DNA from: Gracilaria caudata
Lineage: Eukaryota > Rhodophyta > Florideophyceae > Gracilariales > Gracilariaceae
Assembly: GCA_030374735.1 (NCBI GenBank)
Contig: JASCIV010000591.1
Coordinates: 1-16,078, forward strand
DNA: 16,078 nucleotides
Direction: 5' to 3'
Shown: positions 1 through 7,999 of the stretch, piece after piece
Numbering within the stretch: the first letter of the stretch is position 1
How the letters are laid out: each line of letters opens with the position of its first letter
The notes under the pieces: model-generated
The model's database searches: none
The model's input: the letters and a program-made list of their open reading frames with translations, nothing else
What the model was told of the DNA's origin: nothing
Position numbers and translations under genes: made by a program

Positions 1-68
1 GAGTGGAGGATGCTTCTGGCGTTGTATGACCCCTCGGTAACGGTCAACGCGAGCTCGTTTCTGGCGTT

Positions 69-121
69 GGGAGGCGGGAGGCGGGAGGCGGGCGGAGAGG
101 CGGGCGGAGAGGCGGGCGGAG
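69..121 (+). repeat. G-rich minisatellite with G-quadruplex potential
   Basis: Three copies of the 7-mer AGGCGGG (72-92) run into three exact copies of the 12-mer AGGCGGGCGGAG (86-97, 98-109, 110-121). At 69-92 four GGG runs are separated by identical 4-base AGGC loops, which meets the usual sequence definition of an intramolecular G-quadruplex on the + strand. Function is not shown; it may simply be slippage-prone GC-rich DNA. Confidence 0.8.
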
Positions 122-287
122 ATGCGGACGCCAGCACGCCACCACGCGCCCGCGAGATATGCGTTTACCGAAGGTATGTATCTACCAGTATACAGGCACT
201 TGTTTCGGCGTGACCGACAAGCCACAGCCACCGTCGAAAGCCCGCGCGCGCAGCTGCGCGCCCCCGCCGGCGCCCCCATTTCCGCCA

Positions 288-327
288 CCACGTGAGAGCA
301 AACGCCTGTTTAATTGCGCTCACGTGG
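288..327. promoter_or_regulatory. Inverted pair of CACGTG (G-box/E-box) sites
   Basis: CCACGTGAG at 288-296 and its exact reverse complement CTCACGTGG at 319-327 form a 9-bp inverted repeat with a 22-bp spacer. The two CACGTG cores start 32 bp apart, close to three helical turns. CACGTG is the core bound by bZIP and bHLH factors in plants, fungi and animals. The paired, in-phase arrangement suggests a regulatory site upstream of the antiporter; binding is inferred, not shown. Confidence 0.4.
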
Positions 328-601
328 CCAAGTTCGGTTCGCAACAGCATGACATCACCATCTCCAGAAGCACGCGCGCGCGCGTAGGTAAGAGGGTTAC
401 CGCCGGCACTCGAGACTGCGCCCATGACGGACCGCCGTCCGTCACGCGCGTGCGAAATGTGCAGCCACGCGCGGTCCACCCGCCGCGCGCAAAGCTGCGC
501 CACACAGCGCGTGGACCACGCGCGCGCGCGCGCACGCCCGTCGTAGAAAATTTGGGCCGTGCGCGCGTTGCCGCTGTGAAGGTAAACAGGCGGTGTGCGA
601 A

Positions 602-619
602 ATTGGGCCGCGGCCCAAT
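602..619. promoter_or_regulatory. 18-bp perfect palindrome with TGGGCC/GGCCCA and CCAAT cores
   Basis: The sequence ATTGGGCCGCGGCCCAAT is its own reverse complement. Each half contains TTGGGCC, and the outer bases read ATTGG/CCAAT. TGGGCC is the plant 'site II' promoter motif and CCAAT is the NF-Y core. A further TTGGGCC lies about 50 bp upstream (552-558). The position, about 375 bp upstream of the antiporter ATG, fits a core-promoter role, which is inferred. Confidence 0.4.
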
Positions 620-993
620 GCGCGGCAGCGGTCCGTTATTAGCGCTCGCGTCGTGCTGCACCTCGAGCACATTAGCTGTGCGCTGTTAGTTGTCGCGCTG
701 CTCGCTCGCCAACCCCTACCGGCCTGTTGTCGTCGACAGCCGCACGCTCAGCTTCGACAGCCCTCCTTGTCTCGGCGTGCGTGCCGTCCCCCCACTGCCC
801 CCGTCTGCGTGCAGTCCCCCTTTTGGTGCGCGGGTCATGCCTTCAGTCTTACGTCACTTCAGCACCGCCCACCGCCTGTAACTGAGCCTCTGCGTCTTGT
901 CCGCCGCCTCCCTTTCTCCCCCTCCCTTTCGCCCGCTTCCGCAGTGTTCTTCTTCGCGCGCAGCTCTGAGCGCCTTCGCTGCGCCTTTTCGCC

Positions 994-3900
994 ATGGATT
1001 CCTCTCTCGCGGTGCTTGCGCGCCAGAGGGCCACCAAGATATGCGTCGAGTCCGATTCCAGTTGCTTGTTACAGAACGTCAATCGTTGCGTCATCGACGG
1101 CGTAGACCTATGCAGCAAGAATTTCACCATCATCATCTTCCCCTTCTTCTCCTTATTTCTGGGCGTCATTAGCATGCCTCTGTCCAAGTCGGTGGGTATC
1201 TCCTACACTCTATTCATTCTTATCATTGGAATCGTGTTGGGACTGCTTGGATGTGGCGTCGATCTTGGCCTGCTCTCGGTTTCGCTGAGACAGTGGGTTC
1301 ACTTGCATCCTCCCACCATTTTTTTCTACGTCTTTCTAGCACCGCTTATTTTTGAGGCCTCGTTCAACACGCGCTGGCATGTGTTCAAAAAGCTGTTGGC
1401 GCCTATTCTCACCGCCGCCTTTGTCATTGTCAGCTTGCAGGTCGCACTCATCGGCTTCTTCCAGAAGGTTATCATTCGAACCGAGGATTGGTCATGGTGG
1501 TCTGCCCTCATGTTTGGTTCCATGCTGTCCGCCACTGATCCCATCAGTGTCACCGCCACCCTCAAATCGCTCGGCGCCTCTGAGACGCTCAACACCCTTA
1601 TTGAAGGCGAGTCTCTCGTCAACGATGGCTCCGCGTTCGTGCTTTGGGAGCAGTTTTTCGAGAATGCCCAAATTGATTTCGCGCTAAGCGAAGCAGTCGA
1701 GCCCGGCAGCATCCTGGAGGAGACTACCAAGTCTCCCGGCGAAATCGTCGGCGCCATTTTCAAGCTCAGCCTGGGCGGAATGGTTATGGGCGTTGCGTTT
1801 GGTCTTGTCGCGCTCATCATTCTCAGCTCTGTGTACGATGAGTTTGAGGTCGAGACGTCGTTAACTGTGATTGTCGCGTTTTTGGGTTTTTGGACCGCAC
1901 AGGCACCGTCAAAGCTGTCGGGCGTTATTGCTAATGTGGCCTCCGGCTTGGTCATATCAGCGTTTGGGCGGCATTTGATAACGCCTGCTGTTCGGGGACC
2001 TTTAGCGGAGTTTTGGGAACTGCTAGGTTGGATTGCCAACACCATTGTGTTTGTTCACGCTGGAGTCTTGCTCACTGCTTTCACTTGGTCTTGTGCGGGT
2101 GAACCCCACGAAGTGAAGGACTATGCGTTTATTCTTGTGTGGTACTTGTATCTGCAGCTCATCCGTATGGGTCTTTTCCTGCTCTTCCGTCCTCTCATGT
2201 CTTTCCGAAACAAGTGGTTGGGATGGAAAGAAGCCTTTGTTGTGGGCTTTAGCGGTCTTCGAGGTGCTGTCTCTCTCGTTCTTGCGCTGGAGGTTGCTGG
2301 CAGTCAGGAGCTTCCTGAGGGGGTCAAGTCGCGTGTTGTTCTATGGACCACTGGTATCGTTGCTCTCAGTCTGCTTGTAAATGGGTTCCTTGTCAAACCA
2401 GTGATTCATGGGATGAAGCTTGACCGTGCTGAGAAGTCGAGGGAAGAGTTCATGCTTCGTGCTCGTGCTGTCATGGTTCAGCGTACACTGCAGATTCTGG
2501 ATAACCTGTGTGTGGAATCAGGCTACAAATCTGCGAGGTGGTCGTACGTCATCAAGAACGTGCTACCGTCAGAGTGGTTAGATGAGGCTGAACACGTCGC
2601 TGGCTATCGAAATGCTGTGGAACAACTTATGGATAATGCGCCTGCTTCAACTCGAGTGAGCTTGGAGCATGTTCGCGTTGAAGAGCGGCAGAAGATCCTT
2701 CATACGCAAGTCAACCATCGTCTGAGTCAGGACATTCCTACGCTTGGAATTCGTCCGTCTCCTGCTTTGTCCCCTGGTGCCACCCGCCAAGATTTCCATC
2801 CAAGTATCCGTACATCCATGAGTAACATGCCCTTCATGATTAACAGTGCGGCGGTCGTTGACACTCCGCATCGTAGCCCCACAATTCCAGCCAACCTGGC
2901 CGACTTCAACCCTCCCTTCTCCCCCATTTCAATTGGTATCGCTGCAAGGCCGTCGAGGCTTAGCTTGGATGGTGGCCCAGGAATGCAGCACCGCAAGTCT
3001 ATCGATGCGGATGTCGTGCGATACGCCACGTCTCGACTCTCCATAGGTCAACCTCATGTTCAGGAACCGCAAACTGCCGCTAGCATTCAGAAAGAGATCG
3101 CTCAACGCTATCGCGATTTGGGCGAACACCTGGACGAATTTGAAGAGACGGAGAAGGACAGAGAAGTTCGTCGACGTTTGCTGACTGCGATTTTGTCTCA
3201 TGTACGAGCGATCAATAACGCCAGTTTGGTGGAGTACAGTGTTCTCATTAATCTAGAGGAGGACGTTCAGCGTGCACTTGATGCAAACGAGGAAGGCGAG
3301 GAGTATGATCTATTCTCTTTCCTGGATTTCAGCAAGAGTCAAACCGCAGACGCTTTGTATCAAGGCTACTTACGCCTCATTGAAGGGAAGAAGCTCAGAG
3401 GGGAGGCGTCCATTACGACAACTGTGGTGGTATTCGGCATCCTCACGTCCATATTGAAGGAGGAAATGCTCTTCGATTCCCCGAAAGTTTTACAACAGGC
3501 GGAGAAGCTGTATGAAGGAGCTGCAACCCTTCTCAACCGCTTAGAGGCTTTGAACCCCTACGCATTCGGGTGGGTTAACTCCCAGTTTGCTATTTACATG
3601 ACTGAGCATGCGCAAGATTCTGTGCTTTCAGATCTGCGAGCGAGCGGTGTTATAGACGAGCAGGAATTCAAGGTCATTCACGAAGAGTTAATCGAAGTCC
3701 GCAGGAAGCATGTGCGATCACGACAGTCGTTGTTTTCTCGGTCTACTTTGCCCCCAATCCCGAAACCACGAGCTTTGTTGCGGGAGCATCCGTTGTTCGC
3801 CAGCTTGTCTCCGAGAATGCTTTCGGAAGTTGTTGATCGGTATGGTGTCCTAGTTCACCTCAAGGGTGGACAGGCGTTGCAGGCCGAAAAAGGTTCTCTT

Positions 3901-5007
3901 GTCCTTGTTCTGCAAGGAGCTATCCGACCACTAGAAGATCAACTGCTACCAAATCACTTCAGCACTCAGCTTCGGCGGGGAGATTTGGGTCCTACTGAAG
4001 TGAATGGCAATGGTGCTGACGTCAATGGTGTTCCTGGGTCCGTTGATGCCCCAAGGAAGGAAAGCTCGAGTGAAGAGGTATCTGGTGAAACCCCAGACAA
4101 GGACGATGTTGGTGGCATAGTTCCGATCTCGACAGGTTCCACAATGCATTGGTGCTTCCCGTCACACAATGCGTTCTGTGGTCCTTCTGTCATCCTTCAC
4201 TCACACAGTTCTCAAGGAGGAAGCAACATCGCTGTGGCTCAGGATCGTACTGTGGAGACGCAGTTTGGCTGTTGCGAAATTGCCAACTCTGCCACCGTGT
4301 TCACCCTCCCCGTTTTGCAGGTCAAGCAGTTGGCAAGAGCTAGTGAAGACTTCCGTATAGAGATCACGCGGTCTTTGGCGCGGGAGATTGTGCTGGAGTC
4401 CGTTGCCGACCAACGTCCTTATGTTCTTACCCATTTCATGCAAGCAGTCTCTATTGATATAACGACGGTCATTGGTAGGGCTTTCCGAGTCCTTGAGCGC
4501 CTGCCGTACATGAGCGTAGTCGCTCTCCATGCAGGAGAACAGTCAACCTTGCATTTACAAGGTCCAGGCGTATTACTAAATGGGACGGTCCGGGTCTCAA
4601 TTGTAGACACCAGTGGTCTGGTGGGTGCAGTGAACTTGCTCCATGAAGAACTCACAGGTCCCGCTCTGCTTCCGTCTGGTGGTCTGATACTCCAAGAAAC
4701 AACCGCAAGAGAAGATCGGGAAGCAGAACCTAAAGACGTCGTCGACGACGATGACATGAGTTTCCGCACTGTGGTCGAAGCGGCAACCACGGCAGCCGAT
4801 GTCTTGGAATTTGATGACGATGATTCTGATAACAAAGGGAGGGTCATCGCTCATGTTCTCATTGAACCCGTATCTCATACAGACCATTCTGCGCTCCAAA
4901 GACTACGAAGATGGACAATGTCTGATATAATGGTGGACATGAACGGGCGCTTCGGAATGTACCGTCATGTAGAGTTGGCCTCCCTCGTGGAGACGAAGGT
5001 GGAATAG
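994..5007 (+). CDS. SOS1-like: SOS1/NHX7-like Na+/H+ antiporter (CPA1 family) with long cytoplasmic tail
   Basis: Predicted plasma-membrane Na+/H+ exchanger, 1337 residues in one exon, starting at a Kozak-like cgccATGG after a pyrimidine-rich leader. Residues ~44-475 form the hydrophobic exchanger domain. FLAPLIFEASF (~109-119) matches the FLPALLFESSF-type segment. ATDPISV carries D182 and EGESLVNDG carries E206, N210 and D211, the conserved CPA1 ion-site region. GLRGAVSL contains R423. The tail has a Ser/Pro-rich linker (~590-700) with two SRLS motifs (654-657, 680-683), a helical part, then a cyclic-nucleotide-binding-like domain from about 929 (LREHPLFASLSPRML). That domain is split near 1000-1045 by an acidic, Gly/Asn-rich low-complexity insert. 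The C-terminus has Asp-rich patches. Length and domain order match plant SOS1 better than short vacuolar NHX. Four cysteines (17, 24, 32, 40) precede the first membrane segment. Strict orthology to SOS1 is inferred. Confidence 0.93.
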   Translation: MDSSLAVLARQRATKICVESDSSCLLQNVNRCVIDGVDLCSKNFTIIIFPFFSLFLGVISMPLSKSVGISYTLFILIIGIVLGLLGCGVDLGLLSVSLRQWVHLHPPTIFFYVFLAPLIFEASFNTRWHVFKKLLAPILTAAFVIVSLQVALIGFFQKVIIRTEDWSWWSALMFGSMLSATDPISVTATLKSLGASETLNTLIEGESLVNDGSAFVLWEQFFENAQIDFALSEAVEPGSILEETTKSPGEIVGAIFKLSLGGMVMGVAFGLVALIILSSVYDEFEVETSLTVIVAFLGFWTAQAPSKLSGVIANVASGLVISAFGRHLITPAVRGPLAEFWELLGWIANTIVFVHAGVLLTAFTWSCAGEPHEVKDYAFILVWYLYLQLIRMGLFLLFRPLMSFRNKWLGWKEAFVVGFSGLRGAVSLVLALEVAGSQELPEGVKSRVVLWTTGIVALSLLVNGFLVKPVIHGMKLDRAEKSREEFMLRARAVMVQRTLQILDNLCVESGYKSARWSYVIKNVLPSEWLDEAEHVAGYRNAVEQLMDNAPASTRVSLEHVRVEERQKILHTQVNHRLSQDIPTLGIRPSPALSPGATRQDFHPSIRTSMSNMPFMINSAAVVDTPHRSPTIPANLADFNPPFSPISIGIAARPSRLSLDGGPGMQHRKSIDADVVRYATSRLSIGQPHVQEPQTAASIQKEIAQRYRDLGEHLDEFEETEKDREVRRRLLTAILSHVRAINNASLVEYSVLINLEEDVQRALDANEEGEEYDLFSFLDFSKSQTADALYQGYLRLIEGKKLRGEASITTTVVVFGILTSILKEEMLFDSPKVLQQAEKLYEGAATLLNRLEALNPYAFGWVNSQFAIYMTEHAQDSVLSDLRASGVIDEQEFKVIHEELIEVRRKHVRSRQSLFSRSTLPPIPKPRALLREHPLFASLSPRMLSEVVDRYGVLVHLKGGQALQAEKGSLVLVLQGAIRPLEDQLLPNHFSTQLRRGDLGPTEVNGNGADVNGVPGSVDAPRKESSSEEVSGETPDKDDVGGIVPISTGSTMHWCFPSHNAFCGPSVILHSHSSQGGSNIAVAQDRTVETQFGCCEIANSATVFTLPVLQVKQLARASEDFRIEITRSLAREIVLESVADQRPYVLTHFMQAVSIDITTVIGRAFRVLERLPYMSVVALHAGEQSTLHLQGPGVLLNGTVRVSIVDTSGLVGAVNLLHEELTGPALLPSGGLILQETTAREDREAEPKDVVDDDDMSFRTVVEAATTAADVLEFDDDDSDNKGRVIAHVLIEPVSHTDHSALQRLRRWTMSDIMVDMNGRFGMYRHVELASLVETKVE

Positions 5008-5369
5008 ATATTGTTCTGTCGGGTCCCTTTAATCCCATGTCTACTTCTGGAGCATGTCAAGTTTTGAAAACCTCCCCAGAAGCTATCCTTTCTGTAGTAT
5101 CTTGCTTTTTTGTTTGGTTTCGTGAGTTAAGAGCTGTACATGAATTCTGTTTAACAATGTCCTGGCGACTCATTTCGAGGCATGGGTTTGTACTGGAATA
5201 CGAGCTCCATTGTGAGTAAACGAACGTGAAGATCGACCAGACTATTGAGGGTTAATCCTATCTTTGTCCCGTTCAGGTATGCGGGTGAACGCACATGAAC
5301 CACGCGAGGTTTTGAGCGAGACTAACAGAACAACTCTGATGCTCATCACTAACCTGTAACAGAGATACA
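5008..5369. other. Intergenic region between convergent genes
   Basis: This 362-bp stretch holds the 3' ends of the antiporter (+) and the nuclease gene (-). I see no AATAAA on either strand and no supported gene. The 60-codon open frame at 5037-5219 is Cys/Phe/Val-rich and unlike any family I know. A T-rich run (gcttttttgtttgg) lies near 5104-5117. Confidence 0.6.
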
Positions 5370-7130
5370 TCAGTAATCTCTGGTCTGTAATGAGGAAAGA
5401 GAAGATGATCGCGCGAAAGGTGGCCGACCTGATATCGATTGTTTCAGGATGATATCTGCACAAATTAGCATATGATCACTTGGCCAGTCCCTGTTTGGAA
5501 AAGTTCGCTTCTCTTTCTTGCGCGAGAATGCTTCAACCACTTCACTGTCTGAAACGGTGCATGAACCTCCAACGAAAATGTAGTCCAGAGTTCCTCGAAA
5601 AGTTCCATTGACGTTCGTATACATCGGCTCTTGCTTGTGGACTTCTTCAAACGCAGAAGAGTAGCGCAACCAATTACTGCTGCATTGCTGGTCGTTACCT
5701 GGCAAACGCAAGGACATTATTGAGGAATCTGTTGCCGTAGTTATTGCAGCATTGCCTTTCAGGCGCTCATCTTTAGGAGGCTCGCCCCATAGTCGGATAG
5801 ACGACGAGAATTGTTTCCGATGCACACCAAAACGCTGATCGTCGCCAAGAAGCTTCATGTTCGTCTTTCTATCAGCTTCAACGTATGCAAACAATGTCTG
5901 AGCTTGGCGAAGTGCTCGAGCGGACACTGCGCTTTCAGAGTCTCCATTCCAGTAAGGTTGATAACACTTGATGCAAACGTAGAGCTGTCTATCGCGTGGA
6001 ATGGGTTTCCCCTCAAGTCTGGGATCCGCAACGTCACAGGTGTCTATTCTGCCACCGCACTTTCCGCATATGCTGAGAATGTCTGACTTGTTGAGTTTCA
6101 CTTCATAGAAATTTAGCAGACTTGAAACTTGACTTTCCAAACTTCCAGCTGAAGGGTTTACAATAAAAATCTCAGGACATCTAGACCTGCGCAACATACC
6201 TGTGCTTGTGGTTACAATTACGCGTCTCTCCATGCGGGCTTGCTCAAAAAGAACAGAGAAGTCATTGTATTTAGACCTCCTTTCTTGGGAGTACTTACCT
6301 TCAAGCACAACATCAACACCGAGAAGACGTAACCATCTCATCATCCTTGTAAGAGTTGAATCACACAAGAACTTAATACGCTCACCGTCTCTATACCTCA
6401 CGACCAAATGCTGGCACGCCTCATGAGATGCGCGGGCGTTTGACGCACAAGCAGACTCGCGAAAAGGAGCTCCACGCAAAATTCGCCTGTATGTCTGGCT
6501 TCTCGGCAGGCTGTTGAAGTCGCCCGTCAAAATTGAAGCCGTGGGCGGCTTCTCAACGCTCGCATGCACATTGCTGATTCGCTTGATAAGGTAGATAGCC
6601 TGCGCTAGCTTAATTTCTGGCGCAGTGGGATTCCAGTACAAATGTGTAGTTGACACCGAAAACGATTGCCTTGAAATCATTTCGCTTCCCATTATGACCG
6701 TGTTCGATCTCAGCACTAGTATTAAAGCTACATTTTGCCTCCTTAGCCTATCCCTGGTTGAAATGGGAAGCTGTAGAGTTTTCACATTGGCAAGGTCATC
6801 GAAGTAAATACATTCTTTGCGAAGAAGATGAAACTTCCGAGTCTTGAACGCCACGAGTACACCATCTTCTTTACCAGGTCGCTGAACATAGCGCACCGAG
6901 TAGTTCAAATCAGTAAGGAACGGTTTAAAATGGCTATCATAATGGTCTACTTCTTGTAGGCACACGATATCAGCATCATAAAAGCGTAAGATGGATGATA
7001 TTCTCTGCCAGCGATGAGTCCATGCCACAAGGCGATAGCAATTTCTTTGCTTTCCCACAGTCGTTCCGAGTGCGTAAGAATCTGCAAGACAGTTCCAAGA
7101 CAAAACAGTCACTTTGGACGCCGGAGGCAT
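5370..7130 (-). CDS. CCR4/Angel-type EEP nuclease with an inserted Mut7-C (PIN-like + zinc ribbon) domain
   Basis: Predicted 586-residue RNA nuclease. The endonuclease/exonuclease/phosphatase fold opens with VLSWNCLADSY (N13), then CLQEVD (E60), THLYWNP (H163) and TGDFNSLP (D204, N206). After ~219 it is interrupted. Its last strands resume only at ~486 with FRGTLDYIF (D516) and WPSDHMLICADI (D552, H553), so the Mg2+-site set of a CCR4/nocturnin/Angel-type deadenylase is complete. The insert (~252-397) is a Mut7-C domain: FLCDSTLTRMMRWLRLLGVD (D257), VIVTTSTGMLRR, then a zinc ribbon C355xxC358...C386xxC389 followed by QPYW. The usual acidic residue of the Mut7-C 'TRD' motif is Ser309, so the PIN-like site may be weakened or dead. 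A Ser/Gln/Lys-rich linker follows (~398-485). The start is the first ATG before the EEP motif. It converges on the antiporter gene and diverges from the next gene. Substrate and localisation are not evident. Confidence 0.9.
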   Translation of the reverse strand: MPPASKVTVLSWNCLADSYALGTTVGKQRNCYRLVAWTHRWQRISSILRFYDADIVCLQEVDHYDSHFKPFLTDLNYSVRYVQRPGKEDGVLVAFKTRKFHLLRKECIYFDDLANVKTLQLPISTRDRLRRQNVALILVLRSNTVIMGSEMISRQSFSVSTTHLYWNPTAPEIKLAQAIYLIKRISNVHASVEKPPTASILTGDFNSLPRSQTYRRILRGAPFRESACASNARASHEACQHLVVRYRDGERIKFLCDSTLTRMMRWLRLLGVDVVLEGKYSQERRSKYNDFSVLFEQARMERRVIVTTSTGMLRRSRCPEIFIVNPSAGSLESQVSSLLNFYEVKLNKSDILSICGKCGGRIDTCDVADPRLEGKPIPRDRQLYVCIKCYQPYWNGDSESAVSARALRQAQTLFAYVEADRKTNMKLLGDDQRFGVHRKQFSSSIRLWGEPPKDERLKGNAAITTATDSSIMSLRLPGNDQQCSSNWLRYSSAFEEVHKQEPMYTNVNGTFRGTLDYIFVGGSCTVSDSEVVEAFSRKKEKRTFPNRDWPSDHMLICADIILKQSISGRPPFARSSSLSSLQTRDY

Positions 7131-7509
7131 AGTCCGCTTTTTGCCGTGAACGAATGGCGTTTTGTGTGTGAGGCTCCGTTTGGCAAACTGCTAGCAACAG
7201 CCTTTGCACTACATGCACCTTCGACGGTACCGTCGTACCGACTTGTGTGAGGTGCTTTGAAAGAAGCGCAAGTTTCGTCGCGGTTAATCATCTGCCTGTG
7301 AAATGCATGGACGGTCCTAACGGACTTCACCATGCAGTAGATTTCCCCCCATTCTCATCGTCATCAGGTCCTTTCGTGATCCAATCAGCGGAAAGTTCAG
7401 GAAGAGAACTCATTTTCGTTTTTGTCCCATTTTTCAACATGGGAAAATTTGCAAAAGTTAGGTAATATCACCATGAGATATCGATATATCGATCGATCGA
7501 ACAGTCATA

Positions 7510-7533
7510 CTACGAAGGTATCTACCTTCGTAG
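7510..7533. repeat. 24-bp palindrome (11-bp arms, TC centre)
   Basis: CTACGAAGGTA (7510-7520), TC, then TACCTTCGTAG (7523-7533): a perfect inverted repeat next to the palindrome at 7480-7493. The 11-mer arm recurs at 10382-10392, inside another imperfect dyad. It could be a dimeric regulator site or a small foldback element; the sequence alone does not say which. Confidence 0.7.
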
Positions 7534-7613
7534 AGTCAATCGTTCGTTCACTCACGCTGATGAAGATCAGCCCGCGCTTTCCCTAGCATCACAACCTGCT
7601 CATTTAACTGCTT

Positions 7614-7667
7614 GCTGCTTATGATAGTACTTGCATCAAGTATTAATTTTTCGTCTTCATAAGCAGC
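7614..7667. repeat. Nested inverted repeat / possible stem-loop
   Basis: Outer arms GCTGCTTATGA (7614-7624) and TCATAAGCAGC (7657-7667) enclose an inner hairpin TACTTG-CAT-CAAGTA (7628-7642). The outer arms are perfect over 11 bp. The structure lies in the divergent promoter, about 550-600 bp upstream of either possible start of the + strand gene. No RNA family is recognised. Confidence 0.6.
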
Positions 7668-7999
7668 TTGCTGTCCTGCTGCGGTCTCAAAGCTCGATCT
7701 TAGACTAGGTTAACATCTTCCTCCAAGGGTAATACTACTAGCACTATCACTTCTCTCTGAAATTTTCAAGTGTGTAGCTTGAAATCGCTCGCCGCTGATA
7801 ATTCTGCGATAAACTGTTGCAGTTTGATCTCTGAGCTCATGAATTTGCTATAACAGTTATGGAGCTTGATGAACTACTTTTTGAGAAGATAAGGAATAAG
7901 AGACTTTACTCAGTGGGGACGATCGGAGTCATTCGGTTCGTGCATGGCGAACCGAAAAAGTGGAGCAGAGAGCCATAAGACGCGTGTGGGATAAACTTT

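Larger units (their letters stand above)
1..993. other. CpG-rich upstream/promoter region of the antiporter gene, no supported gene
   Basis: Several open frames exist here on both strands, but they overlap one another, are rich in Arg/Ala/Pro from CG-repeat DNA and resemble no family I know, so I treat the region as non-coding. It holds a G-rich minisatellite (69-121), paired CACGTG boxes (288-327), two alternating CG tracts (370-386 and 517-537) and an 18-bp palindrome (602-619). The last 120 bases before the antiporter start are strongly pyrimidine-rich (ccctttctccccctcccttt), as expected of a 5' leader. I see no TATA box. An 11-base direct repeat TTCTGGCGTTG lies at 14-24 and 59-69. Confidence 0.6.

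Noticed and set aside
159..689. 176-codon + strand frame and overlapping - strand frames in the first 700 bp
   Set aside because: All six frames are open because of CG-rich repeats; products are Arg/Ala/Pro low-complexity, overlap each other and match no family.
1326..2045. 239-codon - strand frame
   Set aside because: Antisense shadow of the conserved Na+/H+ exchanger domain; Ser/Thr-rich mirror translation with no motif.
4419..4847. 142-codon - strand frame
   Set aside because: Ser/Thr-rich antisense shadow of the antiporter C-terminal tail.
5340..5370. Intron-like CTAAC...CAG near the end of the nuclease gene (+ strand)
   Set aside because: It is on the strand opposite the nuclease gene and no + strand exon follows; the nuclease domain is complete without splicing.
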